The position numbers and the translations under genes are program-made. A stretch of DNA of 64,000 bases, taken from assembly GCA_964621615.1 (NCBI GenBank), contig CAZUMW010000008.1, positions 66,727 through 130,726 of the forward strand, in the 5' to 3' direction. How positions within the stretch are numbered: the first letter of the stretch is position 1; the number at the start of each line of letters is the position of its first letter. This DNA comes from CAZUMW01 sp964621615. Its GTDB lineage: Bacteria > Desulfobacterota > WTBG01 > CAIYCZ01 > CAIRTM01. Shown here piece after piece: positions 9,037 through 16,404 of this stretch. A model generated the notes under the pieces. That model saw only the letters and a program-made list of their open reading frames with translations. It was not told where the DNA came from and made no database searches.

Positions 9037-9218
9037 AAGATCCACATTCAGCCGGCGAAGCAGAGGATGATTTCCGGGCCCTCCGGGAATATATTCTCGG
9101 TCTGCCGGAAGAGGTTTTCGATGGTCATACAAACTTCGATGTGCTTACTCCTGAACAAAGACTTGTCTGGCTTTCACAATCCATACAGTTTGTATGGGAG
9201 GCAAGAAGGAAGGTTTAG
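9033..9218 (+). CDS. Small hypothetical protein (61 aa)
   Basis: 61 residues, acidic first half (DDFRALREYILGLPEEVF) and a tryptophan-containing helix near the end (LTPEQRLVWLSQ). The start overlaps the stop of the preceding short frame (ATGA). Codon use resembles the neighbours. The composition and coupling are reminiscent of small accessory toxin-antitoxin-like modules, and a VapBC-type pair follows 220 bp downstream, but no family assignment can be made. Confidence 0.45.
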   Translation: MKDPHSAGEAEDDFRALREYILGLPEEVFDGHTNFDVLTPEQRLVWLSQSIQFVWEARRKV

Positions 9219-9376
9219 CACCAATCCTGCCCTGTTTCCCAAACCGAACATTCATCATCAGCAGAAAAAAATACACAGCAAATCCAACCGCAACTAACAA
9301 TTGAGTGCTCCCATGGAGCTTTTTGCGGCAATATAAGCTCCATCAGACATACGTGGTTGAAAAAATTCAACACCCG

Positions 9377-9404
9377 TTGCTTTTCAAAAAATATCGACTA
9401 TAAT
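9377..9404 (+). promoter_or_regulatory. Promoter of the vapBC-type operon
   Basis: TTGCTT at 9377-9382 and a perfect TATAAT at 9399-9404 are separated by 16 bases and lie 38 bp upstream of the antitoxin start. The placement directly in front of a possible operator supports the call. Confidence 0.6.
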
Positions 9405-9410
9405 TATATG

Positions 9411-9443
9411 CATACCAATACTTGTTGATATGGGTACCAATAT
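9411..9443 (+). promoter_or_regulatory. Candidate autoregulatory operator of the antitoxin gene
   Basis: The octamer TACCAATA occurs twice, at 9413-9420 and 9435-9442, exactly 22 bp (two helical turns) apart. The second copy is part of an imperfect palindrome, ATATGGGTACCAATAT (9428-9443), which runs into the antitoxin start codon. Ribbon-helix-helix antitoxins commonly bind such paired sites to repress their own operon; that role is inferred here. Confidence 0.45.
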
Positions 9444-9690
9444 GAAAACAACCATTGATATCGCCGATCCATTGCTCCAGGAGGCAAAAAAGGTAGCTTC
9501 CCGTGAGCACACAACCCTTCGATCTCTGATTGAAGAAGGGCTGCGCACAGTTATTGTGAAACATAAACAGCCGGGCAAAAAATTTAAACTGCAAAAGGCC
9601 AGTTTCAACGGCAACGGCCTTCAGGAAGAATTCCGGGGAGAAGGCTGGGAAAAAATTCGATCGGAAGCCTACAAGGGACATGGCGGATGA
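9442..9690 (+). CDS. VapB-type antitoxin (ribbon-helix-helix)
   Basis: 82 residues from the ATG at 9442; an in-frame ATG at 9430 would add four residues. The N-terminus MKTTIDIADPLLQEAKK and the following TLRSLIEEGLR form a typical ribbon-helix-helix DNA-binding unit (DUF2191/VapB class). The basic C-terminal half would bind and neutralise the toxin. It overlaps the PIN-domain gene by 4 bp (ATGA). The operator candidate overlaps its start codon. Confidence 0.8.
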   Translation: MKTTIDIADPLLQEAKKVASREHTTLRSLIEEGLRTVIVKHKQPGKKFKLQKASFNGNGLQEEFRGEGWEKIRSEAYKGHGG

Positions 9691-10124
9691 TCGCTGTCGA
9701 TACGAACATACTGGTCTACGCCCATCGGGAAGATGCTCAATTTCACAGGGCCTCGCTCAACTGCATTACTGCCCTGGCTGAAGATACCGCTCCGTGGGCT
9801 ATTCCATGGCCGTGCATTCATGAATTTTATGCCATCGCTACCCATCCCAGGATTTACAATCCGCCCAGCCCCTGTACGTGTGCACTGGAACAAATAGACG
9901 CATGGCTTGCGTCACCCAGCCTTGTTATGCTCTCTGAAACAACCGGATACCGGGATTACCTTCGAAGGCTTATATCCTCTTCACAGATATCCGGACCCCA
10001 GACACATGATGCGCGCATAGCAGCCCTTTGCCTCCTGAACAACATTAACGAACTGTTGACCGCCGATCGTGACTTCGGGCGTTTTCCCGACTTGAATACC
10101 CGCAACCCGCTTGTTGCACGCTGA
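9687..10124 (+). CDS. VapC-type PIN-domain ribonuclease toxin
   Basis: 145 residues with the PIN-domain acidic site: D5 in AVDTNILVY, E46 in CIHEFYAI, D108 in HDARIAALC and D127 in TADRDF. These residues coordinate magnesium or manganese for endoribonuclease activity; VapC toxins cut tRNA or rRNA. Its start codon is embedded in the antitoxin stop (ATGA). All catalytic acids are present, so the toxin is probably active. An 8-bp inverted repeat (CCTTCCCG/CGGGAAGG, 10199-10227) lies 75 bp downstream but lacks a T-run. Confidence 0.85.
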   Translation: MIAVDTNILVYAHREDAQFHRASLNCITALAEDTAPWAIPWPCIHEFYAIATHPRIYNPPSPCTCALEQIDAWLASPSLVMLSETTGYRDYLRRLISSSQISGPQTHDARIAALCLLNNINELLTADRDFGRFPDLNTRNPLVAR

Positions 10125-10313
10125 AAAAAATGTATTCTTTTTATGAGCGACTGATGTATTCCGGTGTTGCGGGGTTGCCTTCATTGCTCATTGCGTGCCC
10201 TTCCCGTCTTGCGATAATCCGGGAAGGCCCTGGGAGCGGTCGGACGTTCACTTTTTCCTTTCTGAGCATTTTTTAATTACCGAACGTAAAAACGACTACA
10301 CGGGGGTGGAAAA

Positions 10314-10772
10314 ATGACAAAGCTGCGCATTGGTATTGAAGCACCGCATTTTGTTCTGGATGATTTTCATGGCAATCCGGTAGATTCTGCTGATTTCAGA
10401 GACAAGAAACATATTCTGTTGGTGTTCAACAGAGGGTTTTTATGACCGTTTTGCCGCAGGCACATGGCGCAGTTGCGTCAAAATGCGGAAAAATTGGAGA
10501 GGCTTGACATCGTGGTTCTGGTTGTGGGGCCTGAAAATGCCGATGCCTTCAGAAAATACTGGAACAATGAATCGCTGCCCTTCATAGGACTGCCGGATCC
10601 GGAGCACTCGGTAATGGCGCTATACGGGCAGGAAGTTAAGCTGCTCAAGCTGGGCAGGATGCCCGCTCAGATGCTGATTGATAAATCGGGGATTTTGAAA
10701 TTTGTTTATTATGGCAATTCAATGGCCGACATTCCCGATATCAGTGAAATAGAAATAGCATTACGCGCATGA
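10314..10772 (+). CDS. Candidate selenoprotein: peroxiredoxin-like thioredoxin-fold protein with in-frame UGA (Sec44)
   Basis: One reading frame from ATG 10314 to TGA 10772 gives 152 residues if the TGA at 10443-10445 (codon 44) is read through. The frame is the same on both sides: MTKLRIGIEAPHFVLDDF then LLVFNRGFL before the UGA, and PFCRRHMAQLRQ after it. AhpC/TSA-like homologues carry CPFC at this spot, so the UGA stands where the first redox cysteine belongs (UxxC). The rest of the fold is intact: VVLVVGPENADAF, FIGLPDPEHSVMALYG, and cis-Pro segment GRMPAQMLIDKSG. GGGTGG precedes the start. A hairpin starts directly after the UGA (separate entry). A thiol-dependent peroxidase or reductase role is expected from the family. 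The alternative is a Cys-to-stop point mutation that inactivated the gene. The ORF from ATG 10464 alone would lack the active site. Confidence 0.72.
10446..10488 (+). promoter_or_regulatory. SECIS-like stem-loop directly after the in-frame UGA
   Basis: CCG (10446-10448) pairs with CGG (10486-10488), and TTTTG (10449-10453) with CAAAA (10479-10483), leaving a 2-base bulge. An inner CGCA (10455-10458) pairs with TGCG (10474-10477), enclosing a 15-base region that begins with GG and can close two more G-C pairs. Bacterial SECIS elements lie just downstream of the Sec codon with guanines at the apical loop, which this resembles. The apical sequence is not a textbook match. Pairing was done by eye. 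Confidence 0.45.
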
Positions 10773-10894
10773 GCCGATGCATCCGTGATGCATCAAGCGC
10801 TCAAGGCGGGAGTCGTATGTACCGATACGATAGAAAAATAGAATAAGGGGTATATAAAGGGAACCGGCATTTTTTCGCACAGGAGGTAAAAACC

Positions 10895-11209
10895 GTGCAT
10901 CCGGGAACAATCGGAGCAATTATCGGCGGGCTTGCCGGGCTTGCAGGTGGCATCATCGGAACGTATTTCAGCATCACAAACACAAACGGTCCGCAGGAGC
11001 GTTCCTTCATGATAAAATCCGCAGCTGCGGGCTGGGCGGCAATTGCTGCTTTCCTCGTACTGCTGTTTGCCCTGCCCAATCCATATCGATGGTTCGTATG
11101 GATTCCCTATTCAATCCTTCTGCCTCTCGGTATCATATACGGAAATAAAAAGCAGCAGGCCATAAGAAAGCACGAATTACAAAACCGGCAGGCAGGCAGT
11201 GCGGAATAG
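10895..11209 (+). CDS. Small integral membrane protein
   Basis: 104 residues from a GTG start with a strong AGGAGG seven bases upstream. Three hydrophobic segments: a glycine-rich helix at about 4-26 (GAIIGGLAGLAGGIIG), a second at about 46-61 and a third at about 68-82, then a basic glutamine-rich tail. I do not recognise a family or function. It appears monocistronic. Confidence 0.7.
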   Translation: MHPGTIGAIIGGLAGLAGGIIGTYFSITNTNGPQERSFMIKSAAAGWAAIAAFLVLLFALPNPYRWFVWIPYSILLPLGIIYGNKKQQAIRKHELQNRQAGSAE

Positions 11210-11275
11210 ATCCTGCTCATTTTCACTGAGCAGCAGAAAGTCAAAAAAAAGCCCGGAATCTTACAAACAAAATTA

Positions 11276-11304
11276 TTGACACATGCACACACCCGTTTTA
11301 AATC
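11276..11304 (+). promoter_or_regulatory. Possible promoter of the 11388 gene
   Basis: A perfect TTGACA (11276-11281), 17-base spacer and a weak TAAATC -10 (11299-11304) are followed by an AT-rich run. The site is about 85 bp upstream of the next gene. A hairpin CTGCTCA/TGAGCAG (about 11213-11233) behind the previous gene may separate the two transcripts but has no T-run. Confidence 0.4.
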
Positions 11305-11387
11305 TTTTATTATATTAAACTCATTTCTTTATAAATAGAAATCATTTTCTATGCTGCGAGGGCACCACCATTCCGATCTCATATACT

Positions 11388-11765
11388 GTGCATAATGACG
11401 GACATTTTATTCACGCTGTTGCAAAAGCTCCTGTCACAATCGACGAGCTCTTGGAGTATGAACAGGCGCACGCAGGTGACCCCCTTTTACAGGAGCCTGT
11501 CTATGAGCTTTTGGAAGTACACGCCGATGCTTTTAAAAATATTTCGATGGAGGATATCAGCACAATGCTCCGTCGCTGCCCCAAACCGGACCACACACAT
11601 CATCCCCACCGCTGTGCAATAACCCTGAGTGCTTTTGATGATCACTCATGGGATTTGGCAAAATTTTACAAAACCATGTTAATGCAGCACTCGCCTGAAA
11701 CGGTGGTGGTTTTTGCAGCTGCAGACATAGCCAAGAAGTGGCTGGGGGTTAACAATACAGACTGA
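11388..11765 (+). CDS. Hypothetical protein (125 aa)
   Basis: 125 residues from GTG 11388. The only in-frame start candidates are this GTG and later ones, and the ribosome-binding site is poor, so the start is uncertain. The sequence is soluble and mixed alpha/beta, with acidic helices (TIDELLEYEQAH) and a histidine-rich patch (PDHTHHPHRCAITL, about 72-85) that could bind metal. I recognise no family. It converges with the exonuclease gene across 73 bp. Confidence 0.5.
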   Translation: MHNDGHFIHAVAKAPVTIDELLEYEQAHAGDPLLQEPVYELLEVHADAFKNISMEDISTMLRRCPKPDHTHHPHRCAITLSAFDDHSWDLAKFYKTMLMQHSPETVVVFAAADIAKKWLGVNNTD

Positions 11766-11838
11766 AACATGCTGGCCTGCGCTGCAATCACAGGCACACA
11801 GTTCCGAGGCTTTCCTGGTCTGTTCTAAAAAACGCGCT

Positions 11839-12606
11839 TTAAGAAATGAATGACGTAATGCCGGTTTGTTTTTTAAGCAAAGCGCAGAGCGCCTCAGCAA
11901 GGGGAAAAAGGTTAACCGTATCGCAGCGATTGTAGGTGATCAAAAGCTCACGTGCGCGGCGATCCCCCCTTCGTGCAGCGCGCCACAGCTTTACCGCCCC
12001 GTACCCGTCAAGCCCCTGTACGGATTCATTGCGTGCCAGGCCAAGCTGACGCTCGATCCGCTTGAGACCTCCCTTAAGCCCTGCATATTTACAAACAAAA
12101 CATAGGTCAATATGCAGTCCGCTGAAATAAACGTTAAGCGAGTCCTGCAAAAAGGGCAGATCAAACGCGGAGCCGTAAAACGACAGAAGCAGCGGATACC
12201 GGGAAAGCTCTGTTTGCACAGCGGCAGCGGTGAGCCCGTCCCCCCGAACCAGTGATGTAAAATCAGCGCCGTTATACAGGCCCACAACAGTAACATAGCC
12301 GCCGGCATTTACCGGCGCACCATTTGTTTCAATATCCAAAGCAACCGCATTGTCCCTGAACAGATCAAAAAGGCGCCAGCGCTGGTCGGGAGGGAGCTTC
12401 CCGGCAAAATATTCTATATTGCGCCGGGAAAGATGGTGCAGCGCCTCACGGATACAGTCATCGTAAAACAATTTCCGCACCGGCCGTACAAAGCTGATCG
12501 TTCGGGCGGCAAGAAACTCTTCCCAGGTGAGAATGCCTGACTGCCAGAGCCTGTATTCAAGTTTCCGCCCTATGCCGGGGAGCAGACAAAAGGTGTGTTT
12601 CAGCAT
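11839..12606 (-). CDS. RNase H-like / YprB-type 3'-5' exonuclease
   Basis: 255 residues. An N-terminal helical region (about 1-80, LLPGIGRKLEYRLWQSGI) resembles a helix-hairpin-helix entry. An RNase H-like exonuclease domain follows: exo I motif VALDIETNG (about 88-96), exo II region LLSFYGSAFDLPFL, and exo III-like YNRCDTVNLFPL near 225-236. This is the layout of the RNase_H_2/YprB family, which acts on nucleic acid with two metals held by Asp/Glu. The substrate is unknown. It stands between hypothetical genes, so context gives no further hint. Confidence 0.75.
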   Translation of the reverse strand: MLKHTFCLLPGIGRKLEYRLWQSGILTWEEFLAARTISFVRPVRKLFYDDCIREALHHLSRRNIEYFAGKLPPDQRWRLFDLFRDNAVALDIETNGAPVNAGGYVTVVGLYNGADFTSLVRGDGLTAAAVQTELSRYPLLLSFYGSAFDLPFLQDSLNVYFSGLHIDLCFVCKYAGLKGGLKRIERQLGLARNESVQGLDGYGAVKLWRAARRGDRRARELLITYNRCDTVNLFPLAEALCALLKKQTGITSFIS

Positions 12607-12656
12607 ATTGTGATCGCTCTATACCTGTCCGGTCAACATTCGGCAGCTTCAGCTTC

Positions 12657-12887
12657 TCATGACGGAGAAGGGAACCCGTCAAGCTCCATCATGCCGCATT
12701 CGGTTTGGCACGGGTTTGCGCACACAATGGTGTAATCTTCTCCGGTTTGAATAAGCGGATCGCTCTGTTTGGCATTGTGACAGTCAAGAAGATACCCCGA
12801 CCGTTTTGTTACCAGCGCCAACACATCAACATCACCGTGCTCATACTGAAGCTCGCACAGCAGCTCTCTCAATTGGCTTACTTTCAT
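12657..12887 (-). CDS. Small hypothetical protein (76 aa)
   Basis: 76 residues from ATG 12887, preceded by an AGGGGGG purine run. An upstream in-frame start at 12959 would add 24 unlike residues. The N-terminal half (MKVSQLRELLCELQYEHGDV) is a helix followed by a beta strand, DVLALVTK. Four cysteines occur (C11, and three more in the segment CHNAK to CQTECGM). It resembles small proteins of unknown function that begin with MKVSEL-type helices; no role can be given. A palindrome lies 150 bp upstream between this and the divergent secreted-protein gene. Confidence 0.55.
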   Translation of the reverse strand: MKVSQLRELLCELQYEHGDVDVLALVTKRSGYLLDCHNAKQSDPLIQTGEDYTIVCANPCQTECGMMELDGFPSPS

Positions 12888-13265
12888 ATAATCGCCCCCC
12901 CTTTGTCTATAAAAAAATAAGCTGTTGAGCGATTGCACTACCGGGCAATCTGCACACACACGGTCCGGGCTGTAACGGATTCGTCAGCGATGCGCACGCA
13001 TGCAGCAACAACACATACCGGCAATTATCCATAAATATAGTATTTAATACTATAGCATATACAAAAAGAGCTCGCATCGCACCGAAAGCAAAACATCTAT
13101 GAGAAACACACCGCAAAGGCCAATAATCACGCTGCACCTGTGACCGGACCGTTCCCCGGCGATACCCGGCGCGCCACTATTTCATTGACAACGGTGCACC
13201 AATGCCATATAGTTCAGCTAAATTCCCACAAAAATCGACAACTGCAACACAGGATGGGGTCTGTC
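12888..13265. other. 378-bp divergent intergenic region with a 19-bp perfect palindrome
   Basis: It separates the minus-strand 76-codon gene from the plus-strand AttH-like gene. The main feature is a perfect 9+1+9 palindrome centred on 13045 (TATAGTATT, T, AATACTATA, 13036-13054), a possible operator or overlapping -10 elements. TTGACA at 13183-13188 could be a -35 element for the plus-strand gene. No coding frame here has a ribosome-binding site. Confidence 0.45.
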
Positions 13266-14732
13266 ATGACCCGTTCACATACGATTATCGCAGCATTTGC
13301 TTTCTGCATGAGCGCGCTGTGCTTTGTCGGCCTGCAGCGCGCGCGGTCAACCTGCACAACTGGTCTGGAAGGCTGGGCGGTGCTGGGCGACCGGTACCGG
13401 CAAAGCATTACCGGACCGATTGACGGCATAACGTTTCAGTGGGACTATTTTATGGTACATGATGACGATTTCACCGGCAGCATAGGCTATGTTATCGCCG
13501 ACCCGCGACATAAAATGGTCGGCCTCATGCCCTCTGGCGGCAACGCGGCCATTGCCGGATTGTTCATTACATCAGGACATATTGCTGCCGATTATGTCAA
13601 TTTCGGCACAGAGGCATGGGCCGGGCCCGGCTCAACCGGATACAGCGCATCTGCCGATATCCGCGAATTTCACGCAGAAAGCGGATCCTCGTATGCCCAT
13701 ATCATCCCCGTCACCGACAATAACTCGCTCATACTGCGCGGCCGAACCCCTAAATACGCCTGGGACCTAACCGTCAGCCAGGACTGGCGGGAGCGCTGCA
13801 CCAGCGCCTACAGCACAACATTCCCCCCACCCACAGACTATGATATTGCCTCGATACCGCTGTTTCCCGAACAGCAGTGGACAGTCGATATGAACTGGAT
13901 GCGCACACACGTAACCGGAACCATAACCAATAAAACTGTCGAGCCGCCGCAGACGGTCACCATCAGCGGGCACGGCTACCGGGAGCAGGCCTGGGGCCCA
14001 TGGGCCTTCCATGTAAGCGGCTGGGATTTTGCCATTGTTTCCGACAACCGGACCGGCGTTCAATGGGCGCTGCAGACATATCACGATTCAGAATTGCTGG
14101 ATTATCTTGATATCAGTTTCTATGACACGGACGGGCTGAAAGCGGTTCGTTTCAAGGCGGCCGAGGGAGAGCTGGGGTGGTACCACAGCCAATGGCTTTT
14201 TGACGAGAGCGCACGGCAGTGCGTCCCGGCGGATATGACGGTTATCGCCCAAAACAGCGAGTATATTGTGGAGGCATTCGTTGATATCGGCGACAGCCAG
14301 GTTGCCATGCTCTCCGATATTACCCCCATCACAAAAAACTATTTCATTGAATGCCGGTTCCCCTGGATCAGCGGAACCATTTACCATGCTGCAACCGGAG
14401 AAAAAATTACTGATTTTTCAGGACAGGGCGGCGGAGAATTTTCCGCACCGCGGCTCCGGCAGAACGAGGCTCTGTCAGCTGAGCAGTGCGGTGTGCGCGG
14501 CGGCGCCTACACATCGCCGCTGCCTTACGGCTGTGTGGACCTCGACGGGGATGGATATGGATATGCAGGCAGCCCGGAGTGCCCTTTTCAGGGGCGTGAC
14601 TGCAACGACAGCGACCCCGGCATAGACAGCAGCGGCTGCAGCAGCGATAGCGATGAAAGCACGCAATCCATGCGCAAAAAAATCTTCCGCATGATGATCA
14701 TGTGGTTCCTGCTGCGCAGCCTTCTTCCCTGA
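13266..14732 (+). CDS. Secreted AttH/CrtC-like lipocalin-fold protein with C-terminal MopE-type metal-binding motif
   Basis: 488 residues from ATG 13266; the frame also opens at GTG 13140 and ATG 13254. An N-terminal hydrophobic segment (about 7-22) acts as signal peptide or anchor. The body (about 35-385) is beta-rich with HGYREQAWGPW (about 236-246), which resembles the G-x-x-x-x-x-W-G motif of AttH and hydroxyneurosporene synthase (CrtC) lipocalin-like proteins. Near the C-terminus VDLDGDGYGYAG and GRDCNDSDPGI (about 424-453) match the MopE/thrombospondin-3-like calcium or metal motif. The last 19 residues form a basic-then-hydrophobic tail (RKKIF then MMIMWFLLRSLLP), a possible C-terminal anchor. 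Catalysis is not predicted with confidence; CrtC-like enzymes hydrate carotenoids, but no carotenoid genes are nearby. Confidence 0.6.
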   Translation: MTRSHTIIAAFAFCMSALCFVGLQRARSTCTTGLEGWAVLGDRYRQSITGPIDGITFQWDYFMVHDDDFTGSIGYVIADPRHKMVGLMPSGGNAAIAGLFITSGHIAADYVNFGTEAWAGPGSTGYSASADIREFHAESGSSYAHIIPVTDNNSLILRGRTPKYAWDLTVSQDWRERCTSAYSTTFPPPTDYDIASIPLFPEQQWTVDMNWMRTHVTGTITNKTVEPPQTVTISGHGYREQAWGPWAFHVSGWDFAIVSDNRTGVQWALQTYHDSELLDYLDISFYDTDGLKAVRFKAAEGELGWYHSQWLFDESARQCVPADMTVIAQNSEYIVEAFVDIGDSQVAMLSDITPITKNYFIECRFPWISGTIYHAATGEKITDFSGQGGGEFSAPRLRQNEALSAEQCGVRGGAYTSPLPYGCVDLDGDGYGYAGSPECPFQGRDCNDSDPGIDSSGCSSDSDESTQSMRKKIFRMMIMWFLLRSLLP

Positions 14733-14749
14733 CAAAAGGCGGCATATTT

Positions 14750-15121
14750 TCAGAGCCAAAACACATAGGCACATATCCCGGTCAGCGAAATCACCCCCAG
14801 CACAACAAGGTTTACCCGCACCTGATCATATCGCCTCCGCATCCTTCTGGCGTTAATGACGAGTCCCGCGATGCTTGAAAAAAAGCCAAGCACCATCAGA
14901 TAAAACAGATAACGCGCAAGCTCCCTGTCCCACGTTGTATTTACCGGCGTGTCATGAAAGCGTGTTGTCACGGTTGTCGGCTCCGGGCGCGCCTCATGAA
15001 AAACAATCATTGCAGCCAGCATAATCAGCCAGCCAAAAACGCTTACAAAGCTCAGAACCCGAAGCCATACATCAGGGCCTCTGCGCCGTTCGCGTTTTAC
15101 GTTTGGCGGCACATCCGTCAT
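14750..15121 (-). CDS. Small membrane protein (123 aa)
   Basis: 123 residues from ATG 15121, preceded by CAGGAGACA. A basic N-terminus (KRERRRGPD) is followed by a membrane helix (about 21-41). A polar loop rich in threonine (TTVTTRFHDTPVNTT) is probably exposed to the periplasm. Two more helices lie at about 69-88 and 101-121. No family is recognised. It lies downstream of a strong terminator that ends the next upstream gene, so it has its own promoter or relies on read-through. Confidence 0.65.
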   Translation of the reverse strand: MTDVPPNVKRERRRGPDVWLRVLSFVSVFGWLIMLAAMIVFHEARPEPTTVTTRFHDTPVNTTWDRELARYLFYLMVLGFFSSIAGLVINARRMRRRYDQVRVNLVVLGVISLTGICAYVFWL

Positions 15122-15143
15122 GTCTGTCTCCTGCCACGTACAG

Positions 15144-15180
15144 AAAAAAAGCCCGCCGGGCAGAACGCTCCCGGAGGGCT
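15144..15180 (-). terminator. Intrinsic terminator of the 15223-15804 gene
   Basis: On the minus strand AGCCC-t-CCGGG pairs with CCCGG-c-GGGCT across a 9-base loop and runs directly into seven T. The stem has 10 bp with one mismatch. It starts 43 bp after the stop codon of the upstream secreted protein gene. Confidence 0.88.
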
Positions 15181-15222
15181 TCATATATATACCAAAAAAC
15201 TGCAGCGAGAGCAAAAAGCAGC

Positions 15223-15804
15223 CTAACAGCCGAGTCCCACCTTGGTAAGGTTCAGCACTATGTACAACAGCTTAATAGCGGTAATCTGGCTGTTCAGCTC
15301 ATCTATGGCCGCCTGGTCGGGGTTATCCGCACTTTCCAGGATGCAGAGATTGAGCTCCATAATCCCCCGGGTTATCCTTGTGATATCCTTTACCGCAAGA
15401 ACAGCTACACATTGCGTTGTCTCTGCAGTGGCAATATCTTTAAGCAGCGTCACCACGCCAAGTGTAGGAGAAATCAGCTTGGTGTAGCACTCTTGGGGAA
15501 TGGTCTGATTGTCCTGATAAATTATGCTTTGGGCATACATATCAAGCACTTCGGGAACATCCTCTGCGTTTCCCGTCTTCACCGCATTGTCAAGACAATC
15601 AAGTGCAAACAGCGTGTGGGCAGCAAACGCGGGGTTTGTGTTTTCTAGCGTTGCCACGCTGTCCTGAACCATCCCGACAAGCCCTCCGATCAATGCCTTG
15701 CTGTCTGCATCCTGCTGCGAAGCCCCGGCAAACGCCGGGCTGCAAACCATCATCGCCGCTGCACACCACAAAACCGCACTGAGCAAAATAACTCGTTTCT
15801 TCAT
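15223..15804 (-). CDS. Secreted hypothetical protein (193 aa)
   Basis: 193 residues from ATG 15804, with AGGAGG about eight bases before it; the frame extends upstream to 15873 without such a site. A clear signal peptide (MKKRVILLSAVLWCAAAMMV ending near AFA-GAS) predicts export to the periplasm. The mature part is mostly helical with five cysteines, in segments such as FALDCLDNAV, QECYTKL, TTQCVAVL, NLCILES and VGLGC. Disulfides are possible. No family is recognised. A strong terminator follows, so it is probably a single-gene transcript. Confidence 0.7.
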   Translation of the reverse strand: MKKRVILLSAVLWCAAAMMVCSPAFAGASQQDADSKALIGGLVGMVQDSVATLENTNPAFAAHTLFALDCLDNAVKTGNAEDVPEVLDMYAQSIIYQDNQTIPQECYTKLISPTLGVVTLLKDIATAETTQCVAVLAVKDITRITRGIMELNLCILESADNPDQAAIDELNSQITAIKLLYIVLNLTKVGLGC

Positions 15805-16000
15805 ACCATACCTCCTTTTGATAAGGTGACCCGTTAATGCTTCAATTATTGAAACAAACATAAAAAATTGCAAGATTTTTTTGAATATTTATGGAGTATT
15901 ACAGCTATCCTGTAAAGCAGGGTATGTAATTTAGGACAAAAACACAGCAAGCAAGCGCACCGATCATATGCATCTGCCCCATCACGTTAAGCCGGCCGGC

Positions 16001-16165
16001 TTATTCATCTGAGGATAAAAAGGATTTAATTCTTCTCCACAGGGATTTTTTTGACCGCGCGTGTGTACATTCGGGAGGCTTTCTGTATATAGTAACAGTT
16101 TCCTCTTTGTTGATATGCTGCGCGGTGGTCAGTATATCTTCCTGCTTGTGCGGTTTTTTCTCCAT
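16001..16165 (-). CDS. 54-codon small protein divergent from a radical SAM gene
   Basis: An open frame of 54 residues with an excellent GGAGGG seven bases before the ATG at 16165. The peptide is hydrophilic and strongly basic in its second half: an acidic/polar first half (KQEDILTTAQHINKEE), a middle RKPPECTHARSKK and an amphipathic end SLWRRIKSFLSSDE. One cysteine (C33). The stop overlaps a perfect 14-bp palindrome (AAGCCGG/CCGGCTT). It lies opposite the radical SAM gene with 239 bp between the starts. It may be a small regulator or a peptide substrate, but neither is shown. Confidence 0.55.
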   Translation of the reverse strand: MEKKPHKQEDILTTAQHINKEETVTIYRKPPECTHARSKKSLWRRIKSFLSSDE

Positions 16166-16404
16166 TGAACCCTCCGTTATAAACCGTGGCCTCTGGCTTC
16201 ATCATTAGGCACTGCGTCTTTTTTTTGCCGCCGCAATGCAATCCGGCGTGTCCGCTTACTTGACCTTCAGGATACAGCATTATATACTTTTCACTGTTAC
16301 TGTATCGGAAAAAACAGTAAAAAGCTGGATTTTTTTTAATTCACCGACCGGGGCTCACTGCTTCTGAACTCTGATCACTGCTGTGTGTCGGGGGAAATAG
16401 CTTT

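Noticed and set aside
10443..10445. UGA read as tryptophan (recoded genome)
   Set aside because: Many genes in the window end in TGA, including overlapping ATGA junctions, and TGG is the Trp codon.
10464..10772. Independent 102-codon gene starting at ATG 10464
   Set aside because: It lacks the N-terminal third and redox motif of the fold, and the upstream codons 1-43 in the same frame complete it; the UGA explanation fits better.
16026..16280. 84-codon ORF on the minus strand
   Set aside because: It is the wrong frame over the 54-codon gene, which has a strong ribosome-binding site and sensible composition.
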